The notes beneath the pieces were generated by a model. The model did no database searches. It had not been told where the DNA came from and worked only from the letters and a program-made list of their open reading frames with translations. A program made the position numbers and the translations under genes. A stretch of 39,601 nt of DNA, taken from NCBI GenBank assembly GCA_938040325.1, contig CALHXW010000387.1, forward strand, positions 1 through 39,601, written 5' to 3'. Shown here one piece after another: positions 14,871 through 23,371 of this stretch (its first letter is position 1; every line of letters starts with the position of its first letter). Source of the stretch: an uncultured bacterium (GTDB lineage: Bacteria > Myxococcota_A > UBA9042 > PHBI01).

Positions 14871-15955
14871 GGCAACGGTCGGTCGCCAAGCGGCAGATCC
14901 TTCGGGTTGGCCTCATCCTGCTGGGCGTTGCGAGCGTCGCGCTGTCCACGCCGAGCACGGCAGCGCCTGACGCCTGCGCATTGCTGGGGATCGCGAGTGC
15001 CCATGACTGGCGCCTCGAGCCAGGCATCAGCGACCAGCGCATGGAGGTGCCGGCGAGTCGACGCGTCGGCATTCGCGTGCCTGCGTCGAAGACACCGACG
15101 CTGGTGACGTTTGCAGCACCGGCGGAGCAGCATCACACCGCGCGCTTCGTGGTGCGTGAGCGAGCAGGCGCGATCCTCAAGCGCGGCAGTCTCACGCCGA
15201 GGCGCCTGCAGACCGTTCAGGTGCCCGCTTCCGCGACGGAACGGTGGATCGCTGTCGAGGTAGCCGACCCGCGGGTCACCGCCCTGGCGGATGTGGGGAC
15301 GTACCGGCTCGACGAGGACGGAACGGGCGACGCTTGGCTCTTTGTCGGAGCGTCGATCCAGGCGGCCGCGATCGACCACCGGCGCTTTAAGGCCGCTGCA
15401 CAGGCGCGGTTCGGGACCGATCCGATCGCCATCAACCGCGCGGTCGGCGGCTGGACATCAGGCGATCTTCGCGACGCGCTGCCAGCGATCCTCAGCGCTC
15501 ACTCCGAAGCGCGCTACGTGCTCATCCACATCGGCGGCAATGATGTGACCGGCTCAAGGCCTTATCCTGGAGGGGCCAAGGCGCTCGCGGACAACCTGCG
15601 GGCGATCCTCACGATCGTTACAGCGGCCGGGAAGATCCCGGTCCTGGGTCGGCTCTCGTATCGCCGCTACGAAGACCGGCCAGGCCAACCGCCGCGTGCC
15701 TCTCGCGGCTCCGGGCCCTACGTTGAGGCCCTCTACGATCCGCTTATCGCCCGCGGCTGTCCTGCCATCGCAGAAGCTCCCGTGGACCTCTATGGGCTCA
15801 CGCGTGAGCAGCCTGGGCTTCTCGCAAGCGACGGGGTCCATCTCACAGAGGAGGGCAGCGAGGCGTTCGAACGGCGCTGGTTGCTCACGGTCGGAGGGGT
15901 TGTGTATCGCGCTCTTGGCGAAGAGGGGTCCGGCGGCGTACAACCCCGGCCATGA
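14867..15955 (+). CDS. Secreted SGNH/GDSL-family hydrolase
   Basis: A 362-residue protein starting with GTG, coupled to the upstream gene (GTGA). Residues 9-33 form a signal peptide (QILRVGLILLGVASVALS, then TPSTAAP). After a roughly 120-residue beta-rich N-terminal region comes the SGNH fold: block I LFVGASIQAA with nucleophile Ser163, block II AVGGWTSGD, block III HIGGNDVTG with Asn225, and block V SDGVHLTEEG with Asp322 and His325. The usual GDS is GAS here, but the nucleophile and the Asp/His pair remain, so esterase activity is plausible. The neighbouring murein peptidase makes a cell-wall O-acyl substrate reasonable, but that is inference. The stop overlaps the DUF1015 gene. Confidence 0.87.
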   Translation: MRQRSVAKRQILRVGLILLGVASVALSTPSTAAPDACALLGIASAHDWRLEPGISDQRMEVPASRRVGIRVPASKTPTLVTFAAPAEQHHTARFVVRERAGAILKRGSLTPRRLQTVQVPASATERWIAVEVADPRVTALADVGTYRLDEDGTGDAWLFVGASIQAAAIDHRRFKAAAQARFGTDPIAINRAVGGWTSGDLRDALPAILSAHSEARYVLIHIGGNDVTGSRPYPGGAKALADNLRAILTIVTAAGKIPVLGRLSYRRYEDRPGQPPRASRGSGPYVEALYDPLIARGCPAIAEAPVDLYGLTREQPGLLASDGVHLTEEGSEAFERRWLLTVGGVVYRALGEEGSGGVQPRP

Positions 15956-17175
15956 AGCTCTACCCATTTCAAGCAACCCATCCTGCCGCTGGCGCCGCCC
16001 AGCGTGTGCTGTCTCCCCCCTACGACGTCGTGTCGACGGCCGAGGCGCGGGCACTCGCTGCTGGGAACGAGGACTCGTTCCTCCATGTGATCCGGCCCGA
16101 GATCGATCTCGCCGACGACATCGATCCCTACAGCCCCCAGGTCTACCAGCGGGGCGGGGCGGCACTTGCTGCGTTGCTGTCGCGAGGCGTGCTCGTCGAG
16201 GATGACGAGCCGGCGCTCTGGATCTATCGCCTCACGCGGGAGGGCCGCGCCCAGACCGGCGTTGTCGGCACGGCGGCGGTTGCGGACTACGTGGAGGGCC
16301 GCATCAAGCGCCACGAGTTCACACGCAAGAACAAAGAAGACGACCGAACGCAACACATCGAGGGCCTCGGGGCCCAAACGGGTCCTGTCTTTCTGGCCTG
16401 TCGCGATGCCGGTGGGCTGTCGGAAGCGATCGCTGGTGCCGTCACCGGCACGCCAGACGTCAACGTTGTCGACCACCTCGGCGTGCGCCATGAACTCTGG
16501 CGCGTCGGCGAGGGGAGCGCAGCGGCGGCGGCGCTCGAAGCCGGCTTTGCCCCCCTCGATGCCTTCTACATCGCCGACGGGCACCACCGGGCGGCTTCGG
16601 CAGCGCGCGTTGCCGCACTGCGACCCGACGATCCGCGGGCATCGCGCTTTCTCACGGTCGTGTTTCCCGCGGCAGAGCTGTGCATTCTCGCCTACCACCG
16701 CGTTGCTCACGACCTCAATGGACTCACCAGCGAGGCGTTTCTGGCCAAGCTCGGCGAGCGCTTTGACGTCAGCGCACCGGGCGCCAGTCCGTCACCGGAC
16801 GCACGGCACGCGTTCGGGCTCTACCTCGACGGCCACTGGCGCACCCTGACGGCCAAGCGAGGGACTATCGACGAGGCCGACGTCGTGGCGCGCCTTGACG
16901 TCGCGGTGCTTCAGGACACGGTGCTCGGTCCCATCCTTGGCATCGAGGACCCACGGACCGACCCACGTGTGAGCTTCGTCGGTGGCTCACGCGGCACAGA
17001 GGAGCTCTCCGCGCGCGTCGATGCCCGCGGCGAAGGGTGCGCGTTCGCGATGTTCCCGACCTCGATCGAAGAGCTCTTCGATGTGTCCGACCAAGGCCAT
17101 GTCATGCCGCCGAAGTCGACGTGGTTTGTACCGAAGCTCGGCAGCGGGCTCTTCGTGCACCGCCTCAGCAGCTGA
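15952..17175 (+). CDS. DUF1015 family protein
   Basis: A 407-residue cytoplasmic protein of the DUF1015 family. The family opening is clear (residues 18-28, RVLSPPYDVVS), followed by NEDSFLHVIRPE, RIKRHEFTRKNKEDDRTQHI and the central FYIADGHHRAASAARVAAL, a hallmark of the family that resembles ParB-like nuclease or kinase active sites. The function is not established; some members sit near serine metabolism genes and have been linked to kinases. An ATGA overlap joins it to the SGNH gene. It ends 77 bases from a convergent acyl-CoA dehydrogenase gene, with no T-rich terminator between. Confidence 0.9.
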   Translation: MKLYPFQATHPAAGAAQRVLSPPYDVVSTAEARALAAGNEDSFLHVIRPEIDLADDIDPYSPQVYQRGGAALAALLSRGVLVEDDEPALWIYRLTREGRAQTGVVGTAAVADYVEGRIKRHEFTRKNKEDDRTQHIEGLGAQTGPVFLACRDAGGLSEAIAGAVTGTPDVNVVDHLGVRHELWRVGEGSAAAAALEAGFAPLDAFYIADGHHRAASAARVAALRPDDPRASRFLTVVFPAAELCILAYHRVAHDLNGLTSEAFLAKLGERFDVSAPGASPSPDARHAFGLYLDGHWRTLTAKRGTIDEADVVARLDVAVLQDTVLGPILGIEDPRTDPRVSFVGGSRGTEELSARVDARGEGCAFAMFPTSIEELFDVSDQGHVMPPKSTWFVPKLGSGLFVHRLSS

Positions 17176-17252
17176 GGGCGGCCACGCGCCTCGACGTCGC
17201 GGGCCCCCGCATTGCGGCCTGCGCCGGCTGCTCGCGAGCGGTTCCAGCGGGC

Positions 17253-18995
17253 CTAACCATCGAGCTTGGCGATGACGCGGACGCGCTCGACGTAGTCTGG
17301 GTCAACGCTCACGGGCCGGGCGCGAACGAAGCGATCGATGAAGAAGGTGAGGGTCTCTCGGTCTGCGGCTTGTGTCGCGGCATCCGGTTCGCTCGCAATG
17401 TCGGCGCCAAACGCAGCGGCGAAGAAGACGTCAGCTAAGCGCTCGGCATGAGGCCGCAGCATGAGCGCAGCGACGTTCGGGTCACCCGCATCCGCGATGG
17501 GACCTAGCGCGTCTTGGAGCTCTGCGAGGGCTGCCCGTGCTGGCTCAAGGACGGCGTCGACGGCGTCCACGCCGGTTGTCAGCTGTGCCTTGAGCGTGCT
17601 GAAGAGCCCCTCGTGGAGCTTGTGCTTGCCGAAGTCCCGGACCGTCTGGGCGATCAGCGTGTTGTGGGTTCCTTCCCAGTTCTCGTACACGATGTTGTCG
17701 CGCAGCAAGCGCGGCAGCACCGAGAAGCTCTCGATCGCGCCGTTGCCACCCAGCGTCTCGATGGCCGTCAGGACGACTCGGTGGCTGTGCTGGCACGAGC
17801 GCATCTTGGCGAGGTTCGTCGCGACGCGCAGCCACTGAAGCTCGGCGGCGCTGAGCTCTCCACGGGCCTGACGGTCGAGCGCGTTGGCTAAGAGCAGGGC
17901 CCCTGCCGTGACCGCCTGTCCCGTCGCGCGCATGGACGCGATCATCTCTTGGACCAGCGGGAAGTCGGCGATGGGGTTGCCAAAGGCTCGGCGCGACCGA
18001 GCGTAGGCGGTGGCGACCAGGCGAGCGCGGCGAGCGATGCCGGCGCATCCGACCGTGTTGTAGATACGCGACGTGTTGATGACGGTCTTCATCAAGGTCG
18101 AAAAACCGCGCGAGACTGGCCCCACGGCGTAGGCGACAGCGCCGTCAAAGTCGATCTCCGCGGACGGCATCGACCGGGTGCCGAGCTTATCCTTGAGGCG
18201 ACGGAGGTGAAAGTGGTTCACCTGACCGTTATCGAGCAGGCGAGGCACGAGGAAGAGGCCGAGACCGCGGGTGCCATCCAACGAGCCTGCAGGACCTGCG
18301 ACGCGCGCCGTCATCAGGATGAGGTCGGCGTCGGCATTTGAGCAGAACCACTTCTCGCCGCGAATCCGCCAGCGTGTGGTTCCGAGTGCCTCACCGTCAG
18401 GCTCGGCCAGCACGGCGTTGGCCCCGACGTCGCTGCCGCCTTGAACCTCGGTGACAAACTGAGCCCCGTCGAGGCGGTCGCTGTAGTCTGCGGTGAGCAA
18501 TCCGGGCAGGTAGCGCTCTCTGAGTGCGTCGCTGCCGGCTGCGCCGACCGCTTTGACGACCCCGGCCGTGCACGCCACCGGGCAGTTGTGGCCGGCCTCG
18601 CCTGCGTGACTTGACAGGTAGAAGAGGGCCAGCGCGCGGCTGTTGGGATGGTCGTCGCCGTAGGCAGCGATCACCTCGCCGTCCTCATAGATGGCTTCAC
18701 CGCAAGCGTCGTAACTGGGGTGGTGGGCGATGCTCTCGGTCCGGTGTCCGTAGGGCGACCACCGCTCGAGCTTGGGGGTGTTTCCAACCTGGTTGTTCAC
18801 CACCGCCGCGTCGTCGAGCGGGCCGGCCACAACGGCGCCGAAGCGCTCGAAGTGCGGGCGATGCTTCGCGAACGACTCGGCACCTAAGAACCGCTCAGCA
18901 AGGCGTTGCAGCTGACGGTCGGACGTGAAGATGTTCGTCGGCTGAAGCTCTCGCCACTGTCCCAGATCGCGGCGTGCTTTATCGAATTGACTCAA
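17253..18995 (-). CDS. AidB-like acyl-CoA dehydrogenase
   Basis: A 580-residue flavoprotein of the AidB branch of acyl-CoA dehydrogenases. Seen in order: GQWRELQPTNIFTSDRQLQ at the N-terminus, AQFVTEVQGGSDVGAN and RIRGEKWFCSNADADL in the beta domain, RRAFGNPIADFPLVQEM, ETLGGNGAIESFSVLPRLLRD, and YENWEGTHNTL, the last containing the Glu region that acts as base in the superfamily. AidB proteins bind FAD, and some bind DNA; the substrate here is unknown. The TTG start has GGAG 7 bases upstream. The gene is divergent from a second, long acyl-CoA dehydrogenase across a shared operator-like palindrome, suggesting joint control by acyl-CoA levels. Confidence 0.92.
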   Translation of the reverse strand: MSQFDKARRDLGQWRELQPTNIFTSDRQLQRLAERFLGAESFAKHRPHFERFGAVVAGPLDDAAVVNNQVGNTPKLERWSPYGHRTESIAHHPSYDACGEAIYEDGEVIAAYGDDHPNSRALALFYLSSHAGEAGHNCPVACTAGVVKAVGAAGSDALRERYLPGLLTADYSDRLDGAQFVTEVQGGSDVGANAVLAEPDGEALGTTRWRIRGEKWFCSNADADLILMTARVAGPAGSLDGTRGLGLFLVPRLLDNGQVNHFHLRRLKDKLGTRSMPSAEIDFDGAVAYAVGPVSRGFSTLMKTVINTSRIYNTVGCAGIARRARLVATAYARSRRAFGNPIADFPLVQEMIASMRATGQAVTAGALLLANALDRQARGELSAAELQWLRVATNLAKMRSCQHSHRVVLTAIETLGGNGAIESFSVLPRLLRDNIVYENWEGTHNTLIAQTVRDFGKHKLHEGLFSTLKAQLTTGVDAVDAVLEPARAALAELQDALGPIADAGDPNVAALMLRPHAERLADVFFAAAFGADIASEPDAATQAADRETLTFFIDRFVRARPVSVDPDYVERVRVIAKLDG

Positions 18996-19015
18996 GGTCT
19001 CACTCCAGGCGTCCG

Positions 19016-19043
19016 AAAAATGATTGAGGCGTCATTCATTTTT
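19016..19043. promoter_or_regulatory. Palindromic operator, FadR (YsiA)-like, between acyl-CoA dehydrogenases
   Basis: Arms AAAAATGATTGA (19016-19027) and TCATTCATTTTT (19032-19043) are inverted repeats matching at 11 of 12 positions around a 4-base GGCG spacer. The core on the minus strand is TGAATGA-N4-TCAATCA. The Bacillus FadR (YsiA, TetR family) consensus is TGAATGA-N4-TCATTCA, as I recall it, so one position differs. A further TGATTGA half-site lies at 19043-19049. It sits between the two divergent starts (18995 and 19123), placed to repress both. Confidence 0.7.
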
Positions 19044-19122
19044 GATTGAAATCGCCTCGTGCCCAAGATTATCTTGCCGACAAGACACGCCAGTCGACAA
19101 CTTTCGTTTAAGGAGTATCAGG

Positions 19123-20979
19123 ATGAGCGAGTTCTACGCCGACATGCGCGACATCCGGTTCAACCTCTTCGACTTTCTGAAGCTGGGGGACCTGAAAAAG
19201 CACGAACGTTTCGCACACGCCGATCCGGAGCTCATCAGCGACATCCTTGATATGGCGTTTCAGCAGGCTGCCGAGGTGCTCTACCCGATCAACGAGATCG
19301 GCGACCGCGTTGGCGCGAAGCTGGTCGACGGTAAGGTCGTGATGCCGCCCGGCTTCAAAGAGGCCTACAAGACCTACTCGGAGAGTGGGTGGACAGGGCT
19401 CTCGGTCGATCCGGAGCACGGTGGACAAGGGCTGCCCTTCGTCTGTCACTTGGCGACGCAAGAGCTGTTCACCGCAGCGAACGTGAACTTCATGTTCACT
19501 CCCGGCCTCACCCACGGCGCCATGGGGCTCATCGCCGAGTTCGGCACGGCCGATCAGAAGGCGACCTACGTCGAGAAGATGGTCACCGGCGAGTGGGCCG
19601 GCACCATGTGTCTGACCGAGCCGCAGGCCGGCACCGCCGTGCCTGACCTCAAGAGCACCGCAACCCCGATCGAAGGCCGCGAGGGCTTCTACAAGATCAA
19701 GGGTCAGAAGATCTTCATCTCGAGCGGCGACCACGAGCTGACCGACAACATCATCCACCTCTACCTCGCACGCGTCGAAGGGGACCCGCCGGGTGCGAAG
19801 GGCGTCTCGCTCTTCGTGGTGCCGAAGTACCGCGTTGAGGGCGGCAAGGCCGGCGCGTTCAACGACATCTCCACCGTCGCTCTGGAGGAGAAGCTCGGGC
19901 TCCACGGCTCCGCCACGTGTCAGCTCTCGTTCGGCGACAACGACGACTGCGAGGGCTGGCTCCTCGGCGGTCAGGGCAACGGCCTCAAGTGCATGTTCAA
20001 GATGATGAACGAGGCGCGCATCGCCGTTGGCATCCAGGGCGTTGGCCTACCGGCCTTCGCCTACGAGAAAGCTCTGCGCTACTCGAAAGAGCGGGTCCAG
20101 GGGTCGCGCGTCAGCGACATGAAGAAGAAGGACGCTGACCGCGTTGCCATCATCGAGCATCCCGACGTCCGGCGCATGCTGCTCCGCGTCAAGGCGATCT
20201 CGCAGGCCGGTCGGGCGATGCTCTACTACGGCGCTTACTGCTTCGATAACCACTTGGTGGCAGCCGACGAGAAAGAGTCGGCGCACTGGATGCACCAGCT
20301 CGAGATCCTCACGCCGATCATCAAGGCGTGGTGTTCCGACGAGGGCTTCAACGCCTGCGTTGAAGCTCTGCAGGTCTTCGGCGGATACGGCTACATCAAA
20401 GAGTACGGCGTCGAGCAGCTGCTCCGCGACGCCAAGATCGCCTCGATCTACGAGGGCACCAACGGCATCCAGGCGATGGACCTGCTTGGCCGTAAGGTGG
20501 CGCGTGGCGGCGGCGTGATGATGCGCACGATGCTCGGCGAGGTGACGAAGTTCATCGAGGGCCCCGCCAAAGAAGGGCCGCTGCAGGGCGAGGTTGTCGC
20601 TCTCGGCAAGGCCACAGCGGCGCTCGGCCAGGTCGCGATGTCCTTCGGTCAGACGATGATGAAGGGCGATGTCGACTACCCGATGATGCACGCGACCGGC
20701 TTTCTGCAGATGTTTGGCGACGTGATCGGCTCATGGCTGCTGACAAGCCAGGCGACGATCGCTCAGACGAAGCTCGACGAGCGACTGTCGGCCAAGGGCA
20801 TCGACGCCAACGATCAAGCGGAGCTGACGACCTACCTCCAGGACGACGCCGACGCCCGCTTCTGGCACGGCAAGGTGCAGTCCGCGCGCTTCTTCGCCAA
20901 CCAGATCCTGCCGCGCGTTCGTGCCCGGGCGGCCCAGGTTAAGACCGAAGATCGCAGCGCGCTCAACGTCGTGTTCTAA
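19123..20979 (+). CDS. Long-type acyl-CoA dehydrogenase (FadE-like)
   Basis: A 618-residue acyl-CoA dehydrogenase that should carry out the first oxidation of fatty acid beta-oxidation using FAD. Recognisable segments are GLPFVCHLATQELFTAANVNF, WAGTMCLTEPQAGTAVPDL, FKMMNEARIAVGIQG, LQVFGGYGYIKEYGVEQLLRD and ASIYEGTNGIQAMDLLGRK, with the catalytic Glu in YEGT. The extra length beyond about 440 residues is the C-terminal helical domain of the 600-residue subclass common in beta- and gamma-proteobacteria and myxobacteria. AAGGAG lies 7 bases before ATG 19123, so this start is preferred to 19024. A strong terminator follows. It probably shares regulation with the divergent AidB-like gene. Confidence 0.94.
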   Translation: MSEFYADMRDIRFNLFDFLKLGDLKKHERFAHADPELISDILDMAFQQAAEVLYPINEIGDRVGAKLVDGKVVMPPGFKEAYKTYSESGWTGLSVDPEHGGQGLPFVCHLATQELFTAANVNFMFTPGLTHGAMGLIAEFGTADQKATYVEKMVTGEWAGTMCLTEPQAGTAVPDLKSTATPIEGREGFYKIKGQKIFISSGDHELTDNIIHLYLARVEGDPPGAKGVSLFVVPKYRVEGGKAGAFNDISTVALEEKLGLHGSATCQLSFGDNDDCEGWLLGGQGNGLKCMFKMMNEARIAVGIQGVGLPAFAYEKALRYSKERVQGSRVSDMKKKDADRVAIIEHPDVRRMLLRVKAISQAGRAMLYYGAYCFDNHLVAADEKESAHWMHQLEILTPIIKAWCSDEGFNACVEALQVFGGYGYIKEYGVEQLLRDAKIASIYEGTNGIQAMDLLGRKVARGGGVMMRTMLGEVTKFIEGPAKEGPLQGEVVALGKATAALGQVAMSFGQTMMKGDVDYPMMHATGFLQMFGDVIGSWLLTSQATIAQTKLDERLSAKGIDANDQAELTTYLQDDADARFWHGKVQSARFFANQILPRVRARAAQVKTEDRSALNVVF

Positions 20980-21015
20980 TCACACGGTCACAGCCGATGC
21001 GGATGCATCGCACGT

Positions 21016-21045
21016 GGCGCGCCCCTGTGGCGCGCCTTCTTTTTT
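21016..21045 (+). terminator. Rho-independent terminator after acyl-CoA dehydrogenase
   Basis: GGCGCGCC at 21016-21023 pairs with a second GGCGCGCC at 21029-21036 across a CCTGT loop, followed by TTCTTTTTT to 21045. The stem is a perfect 8 bp, all G/C. It begins 36 bases after the stop codon. Confidence 0.92.
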
Positions 21046-21091
21046 AGCGGAACGCGACAGGCCGCTACGACTCCAACCCGGGTCTCTATCC

Positions 21092-21943
21092 ATGTGTCGA
21101 CTCTTCGGCTTCCGTAGCGTCATCCAAAGCCAAGTACACCGGTCGCTGACAGCGGCAGACAACGCGCTTGCCGTTCAGAGCGCCAACCACCCCGACGGGT
21201 GGGGGGTCGCCTACTATGTCGACGGCACGCCACACGTGACGAAGTCCGCCAACGGCGCCGTCGATGACGCACTCTTTCGACGCGTCAGCGGCATTGTGTC
21301 GAGCGAGACCGTCGTTGCCCACATCCGCAAGGCGACCCAGGGCAACAACACCGTGCTCAACTCGCACCCGTTTCAGCATGGGCGATGGGTCTTCGCCCAC
21401 AACGGAGACATTCCGAAGTTCGATGGTGCGAAGCGACTCGCGCTCGAAGATGCGATCGCTCCGCGGCTGCGGCGATTCGTGCTCGGCGAGACCGACAGCG
21501 AGCGTATCTTCTTTCTCTTTCTGACCGAGCTCTCCCGCCACGGCGCTCTCAAGGAGCGGCACCGCATCGAGGACGTCATCCTCGCGCTCGAAGCGACGGT
21601 CGCGCTCGTTCGCAAGCTCTGCGACCGCGACGATGAGCGCTCGCTGCTCACGCTCTTGGTGACCGACGGCGCCTGCCTCGCAGCGGTTCATGGCGGCAAA
21701 GAGCTTCACTACTCGACCTACAAGACGCGCTGCGCGGACCGAGATGTCTGCCCCAGCCTGCGTGACTGGTGCGAAGCGCCGACCCAAGCTGGCTACGTCA
21801 ACCACCTGATCGTCTCGAGTGAGCCGCTCAGCGGCGAGAACATCTGGCTTCCGATGGTCGAGGGCGACGTGATCGGTGTGGACTGGCGGATGCGCTTGGT
21901 GGACCGTCTTGGGGCCAACCCGCAGGCCGTCTCATCGAGCTGA
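21092..21943 (+). CDS. Class II glutamine amidotransferase
   Basis: A 283-residue protein with the N-terminal nucleophile Cys2 (MCRLFGFRS) exposed after Met removal, as in class II (Ntn-type) amidotransferases. ANHPDGWGVAYY, VAHIRKATQGNNTVLNSHPF and WVFAHNGDI are conserved around the glutamine site. The closest described group is the GATase_4/EgtC-like family, which hydrolyse glutamine or gamma-glutamyl bonds. No partner synthetase is adjacent, so the substrate is unknown. It starts soon after a terminator and has no Shine-Dalgarno sequence before the ATG, so it may be transcribed with a very short leader. The next gene begins 26 bases downstream. Confidence 0.9.
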   Translation: MCRLFGFRSVIQSQVHRSLTAADNALAVQSANHPDGWGVAYYVDGTPHVTKSANGAVDDALFRRVSGIVSSETVVAHIRKATQGNNTVLNSHPFQHGRWVFAHNGDIPKFDGAKRLALEDAIAPRLRRFVLGETDSERIFFLFLTELSRHGALKERHRIEDVILALEATVALVRKLCDRDDERSLLTLLVTDGACLAAVHGGKELHYSTYKTRCADRDVCPSLRDWCEAPTQAGYVNHLIVSSEPLSGENIWLPMVEGDVIGVDWRMRLVDRLGANPQAVSSS

Positions 21944-21969
21944 CGCGGCCAAGAGGTCGTCGTGGTCGA

Positions 21970-23112
21970 GTGCTTCGGTGGCTAGGCGACCAGCCGGGTC
22001 GGGTCGCGGGCTGGTTCGTCCGACAAGCGTCGCTCCCGGCCGACGCCACGCTGCCTGATGACACGCTGGCCGAGCTTGTTGCGCGCTCCCCGCGGGCCAA
22101 TGGCTACCTCTCGCTCGAGCCGGGGCTCCATCGGTATACGGGTCGTGACGGCGCCGTCACATGGGCCGCAGGACGCCGGACGGCGTTTGCGGTCGGTGGG
22201 CTACACGTCAACGGGGATCTTGGCACGCTCGCCAGCGACTTCCGGGAGTCGCTCCGCGGCCATGGGTTTCGTCGGGCGCTGGTCTTTCCTGTGGCCGAAG
22301 ACGAGCGGGCCGGCCTTGTAGCCGCGGGGTTTGAGTCGCTGATGGTCGGGGTCGAGGCGTTCGTCGACGCCGCCGACTTTACCTTGGCAGGCAAGCGCTT
22401 CGCTGACCTCCGTCAGATGACTAACCGGGCGGCCAATCGCCACAAAGTGACGGTCGGCGAGAGGACAGCGAGCGCCATGCAAGAGGCGCGCGAGGTCTAC
22501 CCCCAGTGGCTAGCCGAACGCCAGGTTGGCCACCGCATGCGTCTGCTGATCGGGACGCCGAGCTTTGACCGGCCGTTTGCACGTCGGTACTTCGTCGCCA
22601 GTGTCGGTGACGAACCGGTCGCGTTCGTGACCCTGACGCCAGGGTGGGGCGGCGACGCATGGGGCGTCGACGTGATGGCACGAGCCCCGAGCGCCCCGGC
22701 CGGTGCGATGGAGCTTTTGCTGACTCGCGCGATGCAAACGCTCTTCTCCGAGGGCATCGCCCGCGTCTCTCTAGGAGCCTGCCCGATGGCGGATGCCGGC
22801 ATTCAGCCCACCGGGAGAGACCGCCGAGTCTTACGCTGGTTGTTTCGCTGGCTCTACCGGAGTCGTCTCGGCAATCGTTTCTTCCCGTTCCGGTCGCTGA
22901 CGGCGTTCAAGTCGAAGTTCGCGCCGCGCTGGGAGCCTGTGTACATCGGCGGCTGGCCGAGCATCGGTCCCTGGTCACTCTACGTCGGGTGCCGGATGTG
23001 GGGACTCTTTGGACCTCCACGGCTGCGCAGTAGCGCCGAGACGTCGTCGGTCACCCAAGCCCCGCCGATCGAACGCCTACCTCATCACGATCCCGGTCCG
23101 GCCGAGTCGTAG
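21970..23112 (+). CDS. Phosphatidylglycerol lysyltransferase-like (DUF2156) protein
   Basis: A 380-residue protein resembling the soluble C-terminal catalytic domain of lysylphosphatidylglycerol synthase (MprF; DUF2156, a GNAT-like fold). Supporting stretches are GLHRYTGRDGAVTWAAGRR near the start, ADFTLAGKRFADLRQMTNRAANRHKV in the middle, and RSLTAFKSKFAPRWEPVYIGG near the end, where FK.KF.P.WEP.Y is a family hallmark. The multi-pass flippase domain of full MprF is absent. It may aminoacylate a lipid or another acceptor using charged tRNA, but this is inference. The GTG start at 21970 has only a distant AAGAGG, so a few codons are uncertain. It is likely co-transcribed with the amidotransferase. 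Confidence 0.82.
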   Translation: MLRWLGDQPGRVAGWFVRQASLPADATLPDDTLAELVARSPRANGYLSLEPGLHRYTGRDGAVTWAAGRRTAFAVGGLHVNGDLGTLASDFRESLRGHGFRRALVFPVAEDERAGLVAAGFESLMVGVEAFVDAADFTLAGKRFADLRQMTNRAANRHKVTVGERTASAMQEAREVYPQWLAERQVGHRMRLLIGTPSFDRPFARRYFVASVGDEPVAFVTLTPGWGGDAWGVDVMARAPSAPAGAMELLLTRAMQTLFSEGIARVSLGACPMADAGIQPTGRDRRVLRWLFRWLYRSRLGNRFFPFRSLTAFKSKFAPRWEPVYIGGWPSIGPWSLYVGCRMWGLFGPPRLRSSAETSSVTQAPPIERLPHHDPGPAES

Positions 23113-23371
23113 CGGCGCGTCTTGCTCCACGGCCGGCACGTGCGGCCAGGCCGGTTTGGTTCGCTGTCGAACGGTCCAACATGCGTCGATACGGCGCGGC
23201 GCCCGACTTCGCCGCCACACGTGAGGCTTTTTCTGCGCTGCTCTCGGTGACTTCGCCGTCTGTGAGGAGCGCTGCTTTTTCGGCCAGCGGCACGCCATCT
23301 GGCGCGTAGCGCTTTCGTCGACACGCGTGCGGCGGTATTCTGGTTCTGCCCGTCTGGCGAAGGGGTCAAGT

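Noticed and set aside
23113..23371. Possible small gene before the MopE-like lipoprotein
   Set aside because: Open frames on both strands are short, lack ribosome binding sites and have no recognisable composition. Only a weak TATTCT -10-like hexamer at 23336 was seen, without a good -35.
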